Assembly: GCA_024346935.1 (NCBI GenBank)
Contig: AP024879.1
Coordinates: forward strand, 1,302,001 to 1,366,000
Direction of reading: 5' to 3'
DNA: 64,000 bases
Source of the DNA: Vibrio inusitatus
GTDB taxonomy: Bacteria > Pseudomonadota > Gammaproteobacteria > Enterobacterales > Vibrionaceae
Position 1 is the first letter of the stretch. Each line of letters opens with the position of its first letter. The notes below the pieces were generated by a model, which was given only the letters and a program-made list of their open reading frames with translations, had not been told where the DNA came from and did no database searches. The position numbers were made by a program, and so were the translations under genes. Positions 36,322-45,642 of the stretch are shown one piece after another.

Positions 36322-37409
36322 TGCGACATTCAATAATGCTTGTCCTAGCACTATCTTCTGCGTTACTCATAGGTTGTGAGAAAAAAGCGCCCGAAGAAAG
36401 CCTAGGGAGCTGGCTAGGACAAAGCGAACAAAACTACACACCAGTAGTAAAGGGAAAAGCGATTACATTTCCCAATGATCATGACGCTCACCCTGACTTT
36501 AGGCATGAGTGGTGGTATTTGACTGCCAACCTAACCGATGAGCAAGGCAAAGCTCTCGGTATTCAGTGGACACAATTTCGTGTCGCGGTAGACCCGCAAG
36601 AGAAGCCCACAAATGGAAATTGGCACGGCCAGCAAATGTATATGGCACACAGCGCCGTCACCACAGATACTGTCCATTACGCCGATGAAAAATGGTCTCG
36701 CGCACATCCTGAATTGGCTGGTGTAGAAAGTACCCCATTTCGAGTATTTATCGACGATTGGCAATGGCGATCATCCACTCAAGATATGTTCCCAGCAACA
36801 CTCAACGCCAGGTCTAAAGAGTTTAGTTATTCACTCACACTGACAAGCTCAGCACCTTACCAAAAGCAAGGTGTACAAGGCTATAGCGTTAAAAGTTCCG
36901 ATAATAGTGTTGCCTCTTACTACTACAGTCAACCCTTCATACAGGTTTCAGGTGAGGTCACTATTGATGGTCATCGCCATAACGTAACAGGACAAGGTTG
37001 GATAGATAGAGAATGGAGCTCGCAGTTTTTACTAGACAGCCAGCAAGGCTGGGATTGGTTTGCCCTTAGACTCAATAAACAGACCAGTTTAGTGGTCTTT
37101 CAATTAAGAGATTCAAGCACAGGCGAGACCAACTATGCCCATGCAAAACTAATGAATGAAGACGGTAGCGGACAAACCTTTTCCCAAGATGAGATAACGC
37201 TCAGTGCCAAAGAACACACCAGCATAGAGGGGAGCTCCTACCCCACCATTTGGCACATTCAAATTCCATCGCAACAAATTGATGTATCAGTCACTGCACT
37301 CAACCCAATGGCAAAGATGCCCCTCACAGTCCCCTACTGGGAGGGGCCTGTGAACATATCTGGCAGTCATTCGGGCAATGGTTATATGGAACTTACAGGG
37401 TATAACTAA
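36321..37409 (+). CDS. AttH/CrtC-like lipoprotein (lipocalin-like domain)
   Basis: The 362-residue protein starts with a lipoprotein signal (LLIGC, Cys near residue 18). It then has a double lipocalin-like fold with FRHEWWYLTANLTD, ESTPFRVFIDDWQW and the WIDREWSSQF and GWDWFALRL blocks typical of AttH and carotenoid 1,2-hydratase-like proteins. AttH homologues sit with AttE-G ABC genes, as here, and are thought to bind a hydrophobic ligand. The ATG at 36321 overlaps the permease stop by one base. Confidence 0.85.
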   Translation: MRHSIMLVLALSSALLIGCEKKAPEESLGSWLGQSEQNYTPVVKGKAITFPNDHDAHPDFRHEWWYLTANLTDEQGKALGIQWTQFRVAVDPQEKPTNGNWHGQQMYMAHSAVTTDTVHYADEKWSRAHPELAGVESTPFRVFIDDWQWRSSTQDMFPATLNARSKEFSYSLTLTSSAPYQKQGVQGYSVKSSDNSVASYYYSQPFIQVSGEVTIDGHRHNVTGQGWIDREWSSQFLLDSQQGWDWFALRLNKQTSLVVFQLRDSSTGETNYAHAKLMNEDGSGQTFSQDEITLSAKEHTSIEGSSYPTIWHIQIPSQQIDVSVTALNPMAKMPLTVPYWEGPVNISGSHSGNGYMELTGYN

Positions 37410-37445
37410 GCAGTAACCTCTCATGCTTTACAGTACTGCCGATAA

Positions 37446-38063
37446 CTACTTTTCATCCTTGCCAACCACTTGCTTCCCCGTATCCATTAGTATGTCGACT
37501 GGAGATAAGATCACTCCCTTCACTGCTCCTTTAGAGGCTTCCCTACCAAGATCGTGACTCTTATTCAACAGTTCATCTACACTGGCAATTACAATGGGGA
37601 CGTCTTTACGCAAAGCCTGCGACTCAGTTAACACTGCAGGGATAGTTTGTTCGCGATATTGCTTAGACTCAATTAATAAAGGGGGAATAACGGTCTCTCT
37701 ATATGCCTGAAGCTCTTTTTGAGTGCTAGGTATTACCGTTTCTCGATATAGGGTTAATTCTTTCTTTACCTGAGGGATTTTTTCATCAATAGACGCGATT
37801 GTTTTATTAGAGCTTTCTATGGCCTTGATGGCTTGATCTGCGATTTTCACCATCTCAGGAAGCTGCTGATTCACCGCATCTGCAATGGTTAGCCAATCAT
37901 CTATCTTTAACTGCCCAGATAACTCGTCTAACTGAGTTACCATCACAGGAAAATGTTCAATAACTTCATCGACTTTGTTGATGACAGAGTGTACGGAATA
38001 TCCAAGATAAAAAATGGATACTGCCAGCGTAGCCTGAACCCCTGTCGCTATTGCACTTTTCAT
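37446..38063 (-). CDS. Membrane-anchored protein with 15-residue repeats
   Basis: I do not recognise a family. The 205-residue product has one N-terminal helix (about residues 5-28), then a long helical, coiled-coil-like region. Between about 100 and 160 a 15-residue unit of the form YRETVIPxxxxExxx recurs three times (YRETVIPSTQKELQA, YRETVIPPLLIESKQ, YREQTIPAVLTESQA), plus a degenerate fourth. It probably extends as a helical rod in the periplasm. It stands alone, convergent with the AttH-like gene and 84 bases downstream of the export operon. Confidence 0.7.
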   Translation of the reverse strand: MKSAIATGVQATLAVSIFYLGYSVHSVINKVDEVIEHFPVMVTQLDELSGQLKIDDWLTIADAVNQQLPEMVKIADQAIKAIESSNKTIASIDEKIPQVKKELTLYRETVIPSTQKELQAYRETVIPPLLIESKQYREQTIPAVLTESQALRKDVPIVIASVDELLNKSHDLGREASKGAVKGVILSPVDILMDTGKQVVGKDEK

Positions 38064-38147
38064 ACTTTTCCCTAGTTTAAAATGCGGTGATTATTTGCTG
38101 GTTTTCTAAATTGAAAGACGCTCAATTCACTGTCAATAGAAAGAAGA

Positions 38148-39269
38148 TTAATCATTACACTGAGTGTGCTTGTTCCTTATTCTAGCAAGCACGACTAATG
38201 CCCCCCAACCAATCACTTGTAGCAATAGAACAAAGTATTGATGAGTCACCTGAGAAAAGTCCGCCCCCATCTGATTGAGCTTTAAAAAGCCTTGGATAGC
38301 GGGTGTGCTTGGGAACAAATTTGATGCCCAAACAAGGGGAGTAGGAATCGACTCTAGCGGCCATATAAAGCCAGCACTAAACACTAGTGGCATGGAACTC
38401 ATCAACACCAACACAGTCACCAACTCTCTTCGTGGCACTATCATTCCAAGGAATAGACCAATCATGCAGGCAGACAGCAGAAACGGCGTACCAAACATGA
38501 ACAGTTCGAATGGATTAGCAAGGCGAGATACTGAGTAGAAGTCAAAGCTCCAGCCAAAGTAATAAGCACTCAGCACATAGTAGAAACCCGTAAAGCAGAC
38601 TACACGTGCCAATAATCGAGCCCATGATTCACGCTTCGCTATAGTTGCCCCTACAATGCCAACACCCATTACCAAAGTTTGTTGTAGTATCAGAACAAAC
38701 ACGGCAGGGACAACATAGTTAACGTATCCGCCTGTCACATTGAAGGTAGGTTTCATGTTCACATCAATAGACGCATGATGTTTAGCTGCGCTCTCGATTG
38801 GCTCCCCCTCCATCACTAAGCGAGCTACCTTTGCCTGTGCCGCTAAAGTGCCTCCGGCTCTGGCTAAGCCCTCGACTATAGTGCCGTAAACAAGAAAGTA
38901 GGACGCATCCCCAGCAAAGGATAATGTCGGGCTTTTGCCCAACAGCAAATCACGATAGAAATGTTCAGGAATGACAAGCACGCCTCTTACGTCACCATCT
39001 AAGAACTGCTGTTTAGCATGCTCAATGGTATATGCCCTTTCTACAATGCGGATTTGAGAGGTTGCATCAACCATTCGCTCTAAGTCGTAACTGACCTTGC
39101 TCTTGTCCAAGTTCACAATGGTAATGTGTTGCTCATTAGGCGTCTGATTGGCATACGGTAATGGGTACAAGAACGAGTAGAATACAACCCCTCCAAAGAT
39201 AGTGAGAACTACCACAGGGTTGGTTAGAATTGCTTTCAACTCTAGCTTGAAGATCTCGCACCAATTCAT
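38148..39269 (-). CDS. ABC-2 type membrane permease, second copy of pair
   Basis: The 373-residue protein has an N-terminal helix, a periplasmic domain (about 45-180) and five C-terminal helices, as in YhhJ/YbhR ABC-2 permeases. NLDKSKVSYDLERMVDATSQI and DVRGVLVIPEHFYRDLLLG are typical of the soluble domain. It is the last gene of the TolC-HlyD-permease-permease operon and overlaps its partner by four bases. Neither permease contains a Walker motif. Confidence 0.87.
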   Translation of the reverse strand: MNWCEIFKLELKAILTNPVVVLTIFGGVVFYSFLYPLPYANQTPNEQHITIVNLDKSKVSYDLERMVDATSQIRIVERAYTIEHAKQQFLDGDVRGVLVIPEHFYRDLLLGKSPTLSFAGDASYFLVYGTIVEGLARAGGTLAAQAKVARLVMEGEPIESAAKHHASIDVNMKPTFNVTGGYVNYVVPAVFVLILQQTLVMGVGIVGATIAKRESWARLLARVVCFTGFYYVLSAYYFGWSFDFYSVSRLANPFELFMFGTPFLLSACMIGLFLGMIVPRRELVTVLVLMSSMPLVFSAGFIWPLESIPTPLVWASNLFPSTPAIQGFLKLNQMGADFSQVTHQYFVLLLQVIGWGALVVLARIRNKHTQCND

Positions 39270-40405
39270 ACTTTGGCCTCTTGTATCTTCTTAGGTGCAA
39301 GCTTCATCAATACGAAAATTATAAGCAAGTAACCTAACATTGGAACCAGGTAGTGGAGCGTTTGCATATTGGATGCACCGTAGGATACTTGGCTTACCTG
39401 AGCCTCTATATAATGGCTTATAGGTAACAAACTACGCCAAAACTGAGCCAATGTAGTCATATCCGTTACTGGGAATGTAATCCCCATAAAAGCAAACCCT
39501 GGGGCAGTAAAGGCGCCAGCGAAGCTCAATGCTCTGGCCGCATCATAGGTAATAAAGAAAAACACACAACCAACAAGGATACAGGCGATAATCGTTGCCA
39601 ATTGTGCAGCAATCAATACCGTATAACCCCCTTGCATTGGCCATTCAAGCCATGCATAAAACCATAGCAAGTAACCTACACCAAGCAAAAGATAGATCGG
39701 TATGTAACAAGACAAGGTCTTCGCCATACAGGTTAAAACCCCTTGCTCAGGCCACTGCTGTAGCAACCCTTCCCGTTTGTGCATAGCTAAGGTCAAAATA
39801 GTGCCTACAACAATGACTATTTGCCAAATGGCGGGAATAATTGCTGAGACCAAAAATTGCGCGTAATTGCTGTTGAGATTAAACAGTGGGGTGACCTGAG
39901 TGCGTACATTCACTGCTTTCCCCAATGCACTCTTAAGGGTCGCACCTCCAGATGATAGATTCTTTAATGTCTCAATTTGAGCATCAAAGGTGCCAACCGC
40001 ACGCAATACAGCAGAGTTAACCAACTTACCGACTAAGATGTACTGACTGTTGTAAAACACACTCACTTGAGGAGGGTTTGAAAGATAGATGTCTCGGTCA
40101 AAGTCACGAGGGATAACAACATAAGCGTAAATATCACTACCGCTAAGTGCCCTTTTTGCCTCATGCTCACTTTGAAAGTAAGTACTAACCTTCAAGGTAT
40201 CACTAGCATCTAAGTACCGAACCAAATGTTGCGAAATCAAGCTTTGTTGATGATCAACTATGGCAATAGGCAATGAGCGTGCAATACCTTGCGAGAATAT
40301 CCACCACACACTAATCGCCACTAGCACTGGTATCCATGTTATGGAGGCAAATAGCCACTTATCTCGGCGTAGTCGCTGCCACTCATCAGCAATAAATCCA
40401 AGCAT
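39266..40405 (-). CDS. ABC-2 type membrane permease, first copy of pair
   Basis: The 379-residue protein has the same architecture as its neighbour: helix, soluble domain with VDHQQSLISQHLVRYLDASDTLKV and IYAYVVIPRDFDRDIYLS, then a membrane bundle with FAGAFTAPGFAFMGITFPVTDM. The two probably form a heterodimer that exports a substrate through HlyD and TolC partners. It is five bases from the HlyD gene. No ATP-binding gene lies in this operon. Confidence 0.87.
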   Translation of the reverse strand: MLGFIADEWQRLRRDKWLFASITWIPVLVAISVWWIFSQGIARSLPIAIVDHQQSLISQHLVRYLDASDTLKVSTYFQSEHEAKRALSGSDIYAYVVIPRDFDRDIYLSNPPQVSVFYNSQYILVGKLVNSAVLRAVGTFDAQIETLKNLSSGGATLKSALGKAVNVRTQVTPLFNLNSNYAQFLVSAIIPAIWQIVIVVGTILTLAMHKREGLLQQWPEQGVLTCMAKTLSCYIPIYLLLGVGYLLWFYAWLEWPMQGGYTVLIAAQLATIIACILVGCVFFFITYDAARALSFAGAFTAPGFAFMGITFPVTDMTTLAQFWRSLLPISHYIEAQVSQVSYGASNMQTLHYLVPMLGYLLIIFVLMKLAPKKIQEAKV

Positions 40406-40410
40406 GAGAA

Positions 40411-41391
40411 CTACTCAGTCTCATCTAGTGTCAATACAACACTCATACCGATGCGAAACTGTTCTGGTTCTTCAATCGGGCGAGCTTCCACTTCAAAGGT
40501 GCGCAAGTCAAAGCCTTGACTACTGTCTGTCGCTCTCCAGGTTGCAAAATCGCCCATTACAGAAATGTGTGCTATACGAAAGCGAACATCCTTATCCAGT
40601 GCAGGTACAAAAGCACTAATTTCAGAACCCTTTTCAAAATGCTGTAGTAGGTCTTCGCGAACGTTAAATACCGCCCATGAATCTTGCGTATCAATCACAG
40701 TGACTACAGGGAAGCCTTGCGGCGCCAATTCACCACTGTGGAGTAATACTTGAGATACCTCACCATTAAACCAGCTCTCAATTTGAGTATCAGCGGCATA
40801 CGCTTCCACTTCAGCTACCGCTCCTGCGGCCATACGCGCTTTTTCACTGGCTGCCTTCTTAGTCTCTGTACGTGCGCCTTCTTGAGCTAAAAGGTACATT
40901 TGATAGGCCGCATTTTGAGTATATTTTGCTGCCTGCCATTGAGTGAAGGTTTCATCACGCTTTTGCTCTGCCACTACACCATCTTGATAAAGATTATCGA
41001 CTCGGCGATAGGTCTTTTCCATTAGCTCAGCAGCCGCCTTAGCTTTTCGCCATTGGTCACGCGATGCGGCAATTTGCTGAACTCTAGCTCCATTTTCAGC
41101 TTCTTGTGCCAATGCACCTGCGGCTTCTTGGCCCGCTTTTGCCTGCTCTAATTTAGCCTCAATCTCCGGGCTATATATGGTGAAGATCAGATCGCCTACC
41201 TTGATGTTATCACCGCTTTTCACATTGATAGTATCTATGCGCCCCGGCACTTTAGAAGAGATACTGTATTGCTGTGCGGTCATTTGACCCTGAATACGTA
41301 TTGGCTGTGGCTTGTATGCCTCATAAAAGCCATAACCAACAAGGCCCACAAGGGCAATTGCCACTACTGCAATAGAGGTTTTAGTTGACAT
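40411..41391 (-). CDS. HlyD-family periplasmic adaptor
   Basis: The 326-residue protein has an N-terminal anchor (about 6-24), lipoyl half motifs (SSKVPGRIDTINVKSGDNIKVGDLIFTI and the matching QIESWFNGEVSQVLLHSGEL), and a long alpha-hairpin of Ala, Lys and Glu between them. It resembles YbhG/YhiI adaptors of ABC-2 exporters. It overlaps the TolC-like gene by 11 bases, so the tripartite channel is made from one message. Confidence 0.9.
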   Translation of the reverse strand: MSTKTSIAVVAIALVGLVGYGFYEAYKPQPIRIQGQMTAQQYSISSKVPGRIDTINVKSGDNIKVGDLIFTIYSPEIEAKLEQAKAGQEAAGALAQEAENGARVQQIAASRDQWRKAKAAAELMEKTYRRVDNLYQDGVVAEQKRDETFTQWQAAKYTQNAAYQMYLLAQEGARTETKKAASEKARMAAGAVAEVEAYAADTQIESWFNGEVSQVLLHSGELAPQGFPVVTVIDTQDSWAVFNVREDLLQHFEKGSEISAFVPALDKDVRFRIAHISVMGDFATWRATDSSQGFDLRTFEVEARPIEEPEQFRIGMSVVLTLDETE

Positions 41392-42808
41392 TGACTTCTC
41401 CTTGGGCGCCTAGCGTTGTTGAGGTTACACTCTTATTTGGACGGCTTTCATATTGACTAAAGGTGTTCATTTTCCCACTTAAAGCAAGTAATTTATTCAG
41501 TGAAATTAGATAGTTAAACCTAGCTACATGCTGTTGGGTTTGAATACTGGCTAAATAAAGCTCTGCATCAACCACATCTAAAGAATTGGACAGTCCTTGG
41601 CTAAACATTTTTTTACGCAGCCGAAGGTTTTCTTCAGCCAGTTCTATACTGGTTTCCAAGCCTTTTACTTCTTCCATCGATTGCTCAGCCTCTAAATACG
41701 TTTTTTGCACCAAAACCGACAAATCTTGTTTTGCTTGAGCACGTAAATGGGTAATTTGTAAAACCGCACTGTGTGCCGCTTCAAGTTGACCCGAACGACC
41801 ACTTGTTTCTATCAATGGAATACTTACACCTACACCCACAAACCAATCAGGTGTCAGTTGCGCAGCCAATGAATCATCTTCGTAAAGGCTGTAATCACCA
41901 TAAAGGTAAACATCCGGATAGTATTTACCTTTCTGAACATCCGTCAGCCCTTTAGCTTGCTTCTCTTTGGCATCGAGAATCGAAAGTCCCGGGTATGTGG
42001 CAAGCGTTTCATTGGTATAAGCACTGAGTGGGGGAAGGTTTTCATTTATGAACAACGCACTTTTAGGCGTGACCGTTTGAGACTGATTCAATATTTGAGT
42101 CAGTGCACTAACCGCAATTTCTAAGTCTCTTTCCGATTTTTTTCGATCGACACGTGCTTTGGCTAAGGATGCATCTGCTTGAAGTTTCTCAACTCGAGCA
42201 ATTTGCCCTTGCTGCTCCAACTTAGAAGCAAAGTTGGCATGTTGCTCTAAACCCTCTTCAACCGATTGATACGTTTGAACCACCCGTTTAGACAGCACAA
42301 CACCAAAATAATATTTAGCCAAATCCTCAAATCGAGCTTGGCGGTCCATTTCAAGTTGGGCACGTGCTTCATCGGTTTGTGCAGCAGCAATTGATTGTGC
42401 TGAGATGATCTTACCACCAGTGAAAATCGGCCATACCGCCCTAATAGAGGAGGTAAAGACATCTTTCTCTGCAATTGTAGAATAGGAGTTGGCCAAAAAT
42501 GGAATTGAAATTGGCGGCAAAGCAGTAGGTGTGGTGATACTGTCAGCTAGTTGCTCCCCGCTAAGCGTGACATCATCATCGAGGCGCGTATAGTTTGCAT
42601 TCAAAGTGACAGATGGAAGGTTTAAACTCTTTTTAGAACTTTGAAGGTTTTGATAGCGGTCGACATTCGCTTGACCTGCAGCCAATGAATTGTTTTGTTG
42701 TTGAACCAAATCCCAAGCTTGGGAAAAGGAGACCTCTTGAGCACTTGCTGGGAATGTTAACCCACACGCTAACGCAATAATGATACGTTTATATTTCAAC
42801 TTCACACT
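41381..42808 (-). CDS. TolC-family outer membrane channel
   Basis: The protein has about 475 residues with a signal peptide (IIIALACGLTFPASA) and two OEP repeats of long helices and short strands. It forms the trimeric channel-tunnel of the export system. I place the start at GTG 42808, which has an AAGGA five bases upstream. An in-frame GTG at 42826 lacks a well-spaced site. It is the first gene of the operon. Confidence 0.88.
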   Translation of the reverse strand, partial: SVKLKYKRIIIALACGLTFPASAQEVSFSQAWDLVQQQNNSLAAGQANVDRYQNLQSSKKSLNLPSVTLNANYTRLDDDVTLSGEQLADSITTPTALPPISIPFLANSYSTIAEKDVFTSSIRAVWPIFTGGKIISAQSIAAAQTDEARAQLEMDRQARFEDLAKYYFGVVLSKRVVQTYQSVEEGLEQHANFASKLEQQGQIARVEKLQADASLAKARVDRKKSERDLEIAVSALTQILNQSQTVTPKSALFINENLPPLSAYTNETLATYPGLSILDAKEKQAKGLTDVQKGKYYPDVYLYGDYSLYEDDSLAAQLTPDWFVGVGVSIPLIETSGRSGQLEAAHSAVLQITHLRAQAKQDLSVLVQKTYLEAEQSMEEVKGLETSIELAEENLRLRKKMFSQGLSNSLDVVDAELYLASIQTQQHVARFNYLISLNKLLALSGKMNTFSQYESRPNKSVTSTTLGAQGEVNVN

Positions 42809-43021
42809 TTTCCTTGTGGTGTTCACACCTCAAAATTAGAGCATATACTCTAATTTATATCAGGTACTAAAACAACGAGACATACAGATATCTGATAAGT
42901 GTAGTTCGTTATTGCCCAAACTTACGCCATCAAATAGTGAAAAGGTAGAAATTTCATGCAATTAAACAAACATTGATAACTATATAGCAACGATAGAACG
43001 CTGATAACTGCCCATCGAATC

Positions 43022-43750
43022 TTAAAAGTTAAAGTAGAACCCGACTTCCGTATAGCTCGAATCTTGTATAGGTCGCCCCGGACGTACTCGATATTCACCC
43101 TTTGTGTACCTTGCATAAGGCGTAACATAAGGAAGATTTAAACTCACAGATACATCAACGCTGTCCCTCAAACTATCTTCATAAGGATGATCGCCCAATA
43201 AAAGATCAAAGTTGTAGCTTACTCCAAGGCTTAACCAGTCTAGAGGGGTATAGTCGACAGCTAACGTGTTGTTCCATTCCGTCTGCTGACTCAACTCGTA
43301 AGCAAGAGTGTTGTCACCAACCAAAGCCGGCAGAGCTATATTATGGTGAGGGGCACGATACTGAAGAGAAGTATCTAAATACGCAAACACGTTGTTAGTT
43401 AGTACTTTTCCCGCCAAGAAACCAAGGTCGTAGATATGCATTTGATATACCAGTTCATTTCCATCTGATGCCTCGGTAGTTAGCTCATCACCAAACCCAT
43501 ATCGAACGTAAGTCTCAAGATACCAAGTATCAATAATAGTCGAGTAAGAAGCGCCAATTTCAATGTATTTATCTGTATCAATATCAACACTGGTAGAAAA
43601 TTGCTCTGTGAAATCATAGCCAATGCCAACAACACCCAAGTACTCTCCATCATATTGAGATGCTTGCAGATTAACGCTAATATCCTCGAGAGCTGCTAAG
43701 GCATTTGACGAAAAAACAGTACAGATAAAAATAAACAAAAAAGACTTCAT
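43022..43750 (-). CDS. Probable outer-membrane beta-barrel protein
   Basis: The 242-residue product has a signal peptide (MKSFLFIFICTVFSSNALA) and alternating-residue strands that end with the C-terminal aromatic YTEVGFYFNF expected of a BAM substrate. I do not recognise a family. It has about ten strands by eye. It is not obviously tied to the TolC operon, 195 bases away, nor to the lipoprotein gene upstream of it, from which a terminator separates it. Confidence 0.72.
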   Translation of the reverse strand: MKSFLFIFICTVFSSNALAALEDISVNLQASQYDGEYLGVVGIGYDFTEQFSTSVDIDTDKYIEIGASYSTIIDTWYLETYVRYGFGDELTTEASDGNELVYQMHIYDLGFLAGKVLTNNVFAYLDTSLQYRAPHHNIALPALVGDNTLAYELSQQTEWNNTLAVDYTPLDWLSLGVSYNFDLLLGDHPYEDSLRDSVDVSVSLNLPYVTPYARYTKGEYRVRPGRPIQDSSYTEVGFYFNF

Positions 43751-43771
43751 TCAAACCCCATCGACAAGAAA

Positions 43772-43806
43772 CAAAAAAGGCTCTCCAGATGACGACCTGT
43801 AGAACC
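43772..43806 (-). terminator. Intrinsic terminator after the lipoprotein gene
   Basis: On the minus strand GGTTCTACAG pairs with CTGGAGAGCC (one mismatch, one G-T), followed by TTTTTTG. Confidence 0.7.
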
Positions 43807-43834
43807 TTCCTTAGCGAGAATATGCCTTGGATTA

Positions 43835-44488
43835 TTAGCCGTTAATACGGTGTGCCTGTATTTTGTTCTTCACTCTTTGAGCCTTGCGCTTCAGTTGCTG
43901 TTTATCGATGGCATTCATATTTTCTATATGGTCACCATCTACTTTGATTGGTTTTCCATTGATAACCACGTAGTCATTACCGGCGTCACCAGCAACGTAA
44001 TACGCATTGTAGCCATCAACCTTCACAACCTCAGCAATAACCTTAGTTTCACGAATATTGTCAGGATCATTGATCGTAATAGTGCCTGTACCGTCTGTTT
44101 TCATCTCTACTTCAGCAACAGGGGTTCCATTGTTGTAAATCATGTAGATCTTAGTCCCATCGACTTCAGTCCTATATAGCTCACCTCTCCATTGCAACTT
44201 AGGGTTCTCTTTTGGCAGATCGTTTTCAAAGCTGCCATCATTTATTGCAATCACATCTTTTGCCGCTTGTACCGCTTCCTTTACTTCATCAATTTTTTCA
44301 GTATCGCGAATGGGAGTTTCAGTAGGTGGCAGGGGCGCATCATTGCCGTATTCAGGATCATATCCGTATGCTTCAACCACGTTTTGCACCTTATCTTTAG
44401 CCTGCTCCGCACGTGTAGGCTCAGAAGAAGAACAACCTGTAATCACGGTTACAGACACTAAAGCTATCAGAGTTAAAGACTTTTTCAT
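43835..44488 (-). CDS. Lipoprotein of unknown function
   Basis: The 217-residue product begins with a lipoprotein signal (VITGC, Cys about residue 19) followed by Ser residues, favouring the outer membrane by the +2 rule. It then has an Ala, Glu and Lys-rich helix (TRAEQAKDKVQNVVEAYGYDPEYGND), a beta-rich middle with KIYMIYNNGTPVAEVEM, and a basic C-terminal helix (QQLKRKAQRVKNKIQAHR). I do not recognise the family. ATG 44488 fits a GGA seven bases upstream. ATG 44494 is an alternative. Confidence 0.7.
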   Translation of the reverse strand: MKKSLTLIALVSVTVITGCSSSEPTRAEQAKDKVQNVVEAYGYDPEYGNDAPLPPTETPIRDTEKIDEVKEAVQAAKDVIAINDGSFENDLPKENPKLQWRGELYRTEVDGTKIYMIYNNGTPVAEVEMKTDGTGTITINDPDNIRETKVIAEVVKVDGYNAYYVAGDAGNDYVVINGKPIKVDGDHIENMNAIDKQQLKRKAQRVKNKIQAHRING

Positions 44489-44694
44489 TTTCATTTCCAA
44501 ACTAGTGTATCGACTTGATGACGCTATTTTGCACAGATATTGAGTTCATAAAAACAAGCCAAAGTACAAACCTGACATTTCAAATATAAATATCTGAATC
44601 GATATCATGCTATTTCTCTCTTTGATAGAGGAAGAATAGTTTTTACTCTAGAGACTCTGCTAAAGTGAGACTAACTCGACGAATGGAATAAAAA

Positions 44695-45630
44695 ATGAAG
44701 ATAGGAATCATTGGTTTAGGTGATATTGCACAGAAGGCATACCTTCCGCACATTACCCAACTATCTGGTATAGAACCGATATTTTGCACTCGCTCACAAC
44801 AGGTACTAGACGAGCTGCGCCAGCAATACCGAATCAACCAAACGTGCAATGATTATCAACAGTTGCTTGCACTTGGAATCGATGCGGTAATGATTCATGC
44901 GGCAACTTCTGCACACGCCACAATAGCTAGATTCTTTCTCGAGCGCGGAGTACCCACGTTTGTTGATAAGCCTTTAGCGGACAACATTAGAGACGTTGAG
45001 ATGCTTTACGAAATTGCAGTAAAGAACAGCGTCCCCCTTTATGTGGGTTTTAATCGTCGGTACCTACCACTTTATAATCAATACATACCTGAGCTTAAGA
45101 GAAATGAATTAGGGGAACTTCGTTCATTACATTGGGAAAAAAACCGATACGATCTTATTGGGGATATTCGCACCTTTATCTTCGATGACTTTATTCATCC
45201 CCTTGATAGTGTGAACCTCAATGCTCAATCGACGCTTGATGGCTTACATATTACTCATCAAATGACAGATGAAAAACTCGCACGTATTGATGTGCAATGG
45301 CAAACTGGAGAAACATGGCTTCACGCGAGCATGAATCGACAATTTGGCATTACCCGAGAGAGAGTAAGTGCCTGCTATCAAAACAAAGCCTATGAATTCA
45401 ACTCTTTCGTTTCAGGTAAATGCTGGGAAGAAAACCACGAAATGAATATCAGCCTTAAAGACTGGACACCTATGCTGGAAAGTAAAGGCTTTCATCACAT
45501 GATGGCTGACTGGATTGAAGTGGTGAGAACAGGGCGGCTAGAAACAAATATTATTGATAGAAATATCGCATCACACCGCCTTGCAGACGCTCTCTGTGAA
45601 CACGTAACACAGCAAGTATCACGTAAATAA
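44695..45630 (+). CDS. Gfo/Idh/MocA-family oxidoreductase (MviM-like)
   Basis: The 311-residue protein has the Rossmann start GIIGLGDIAQKAYLPHI (residues 4-20), FVDKPLADNIRDVEML near 105, and GFNRRYLPLYNQY near 132, matching E. coli MviM/YceM. It is an NAD(P)-dependent sugar or small-molecule dehydrogenase of unknown substrate. It ends 12 bases before the diguanylate cyclase gene, so the two may share a message. Confidence 0.88.
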   Translation: MKIGIIGLGDIAQKAYLPHITQLSGIEPIFCTRSQQVLDELRQQYRINQTCNDYQQLLALGIDAVMIHAATSAHATIARFFLERGVPTFVDKPLADNIRDVEMLYEIAVKNSVPLYVGFNRRYLPLYNQYIPELKRNELGELRSLHWEKNRYDLIGDIRTFIFDDFIHPLDSVNLNAQSTLDGLHITHQMTDEKLARIDVQWQTGETWLHASMNRQFGITRERVSACYQNKAYEFNSFVSGKCWEENHEMNISLKDWTPMLESKGFHHMMADWIEVVRTGRLETNIIDRNIASHRLADALCEHVTQQVSRK

Positions 45631-45642
45631 AGGATTATAATC

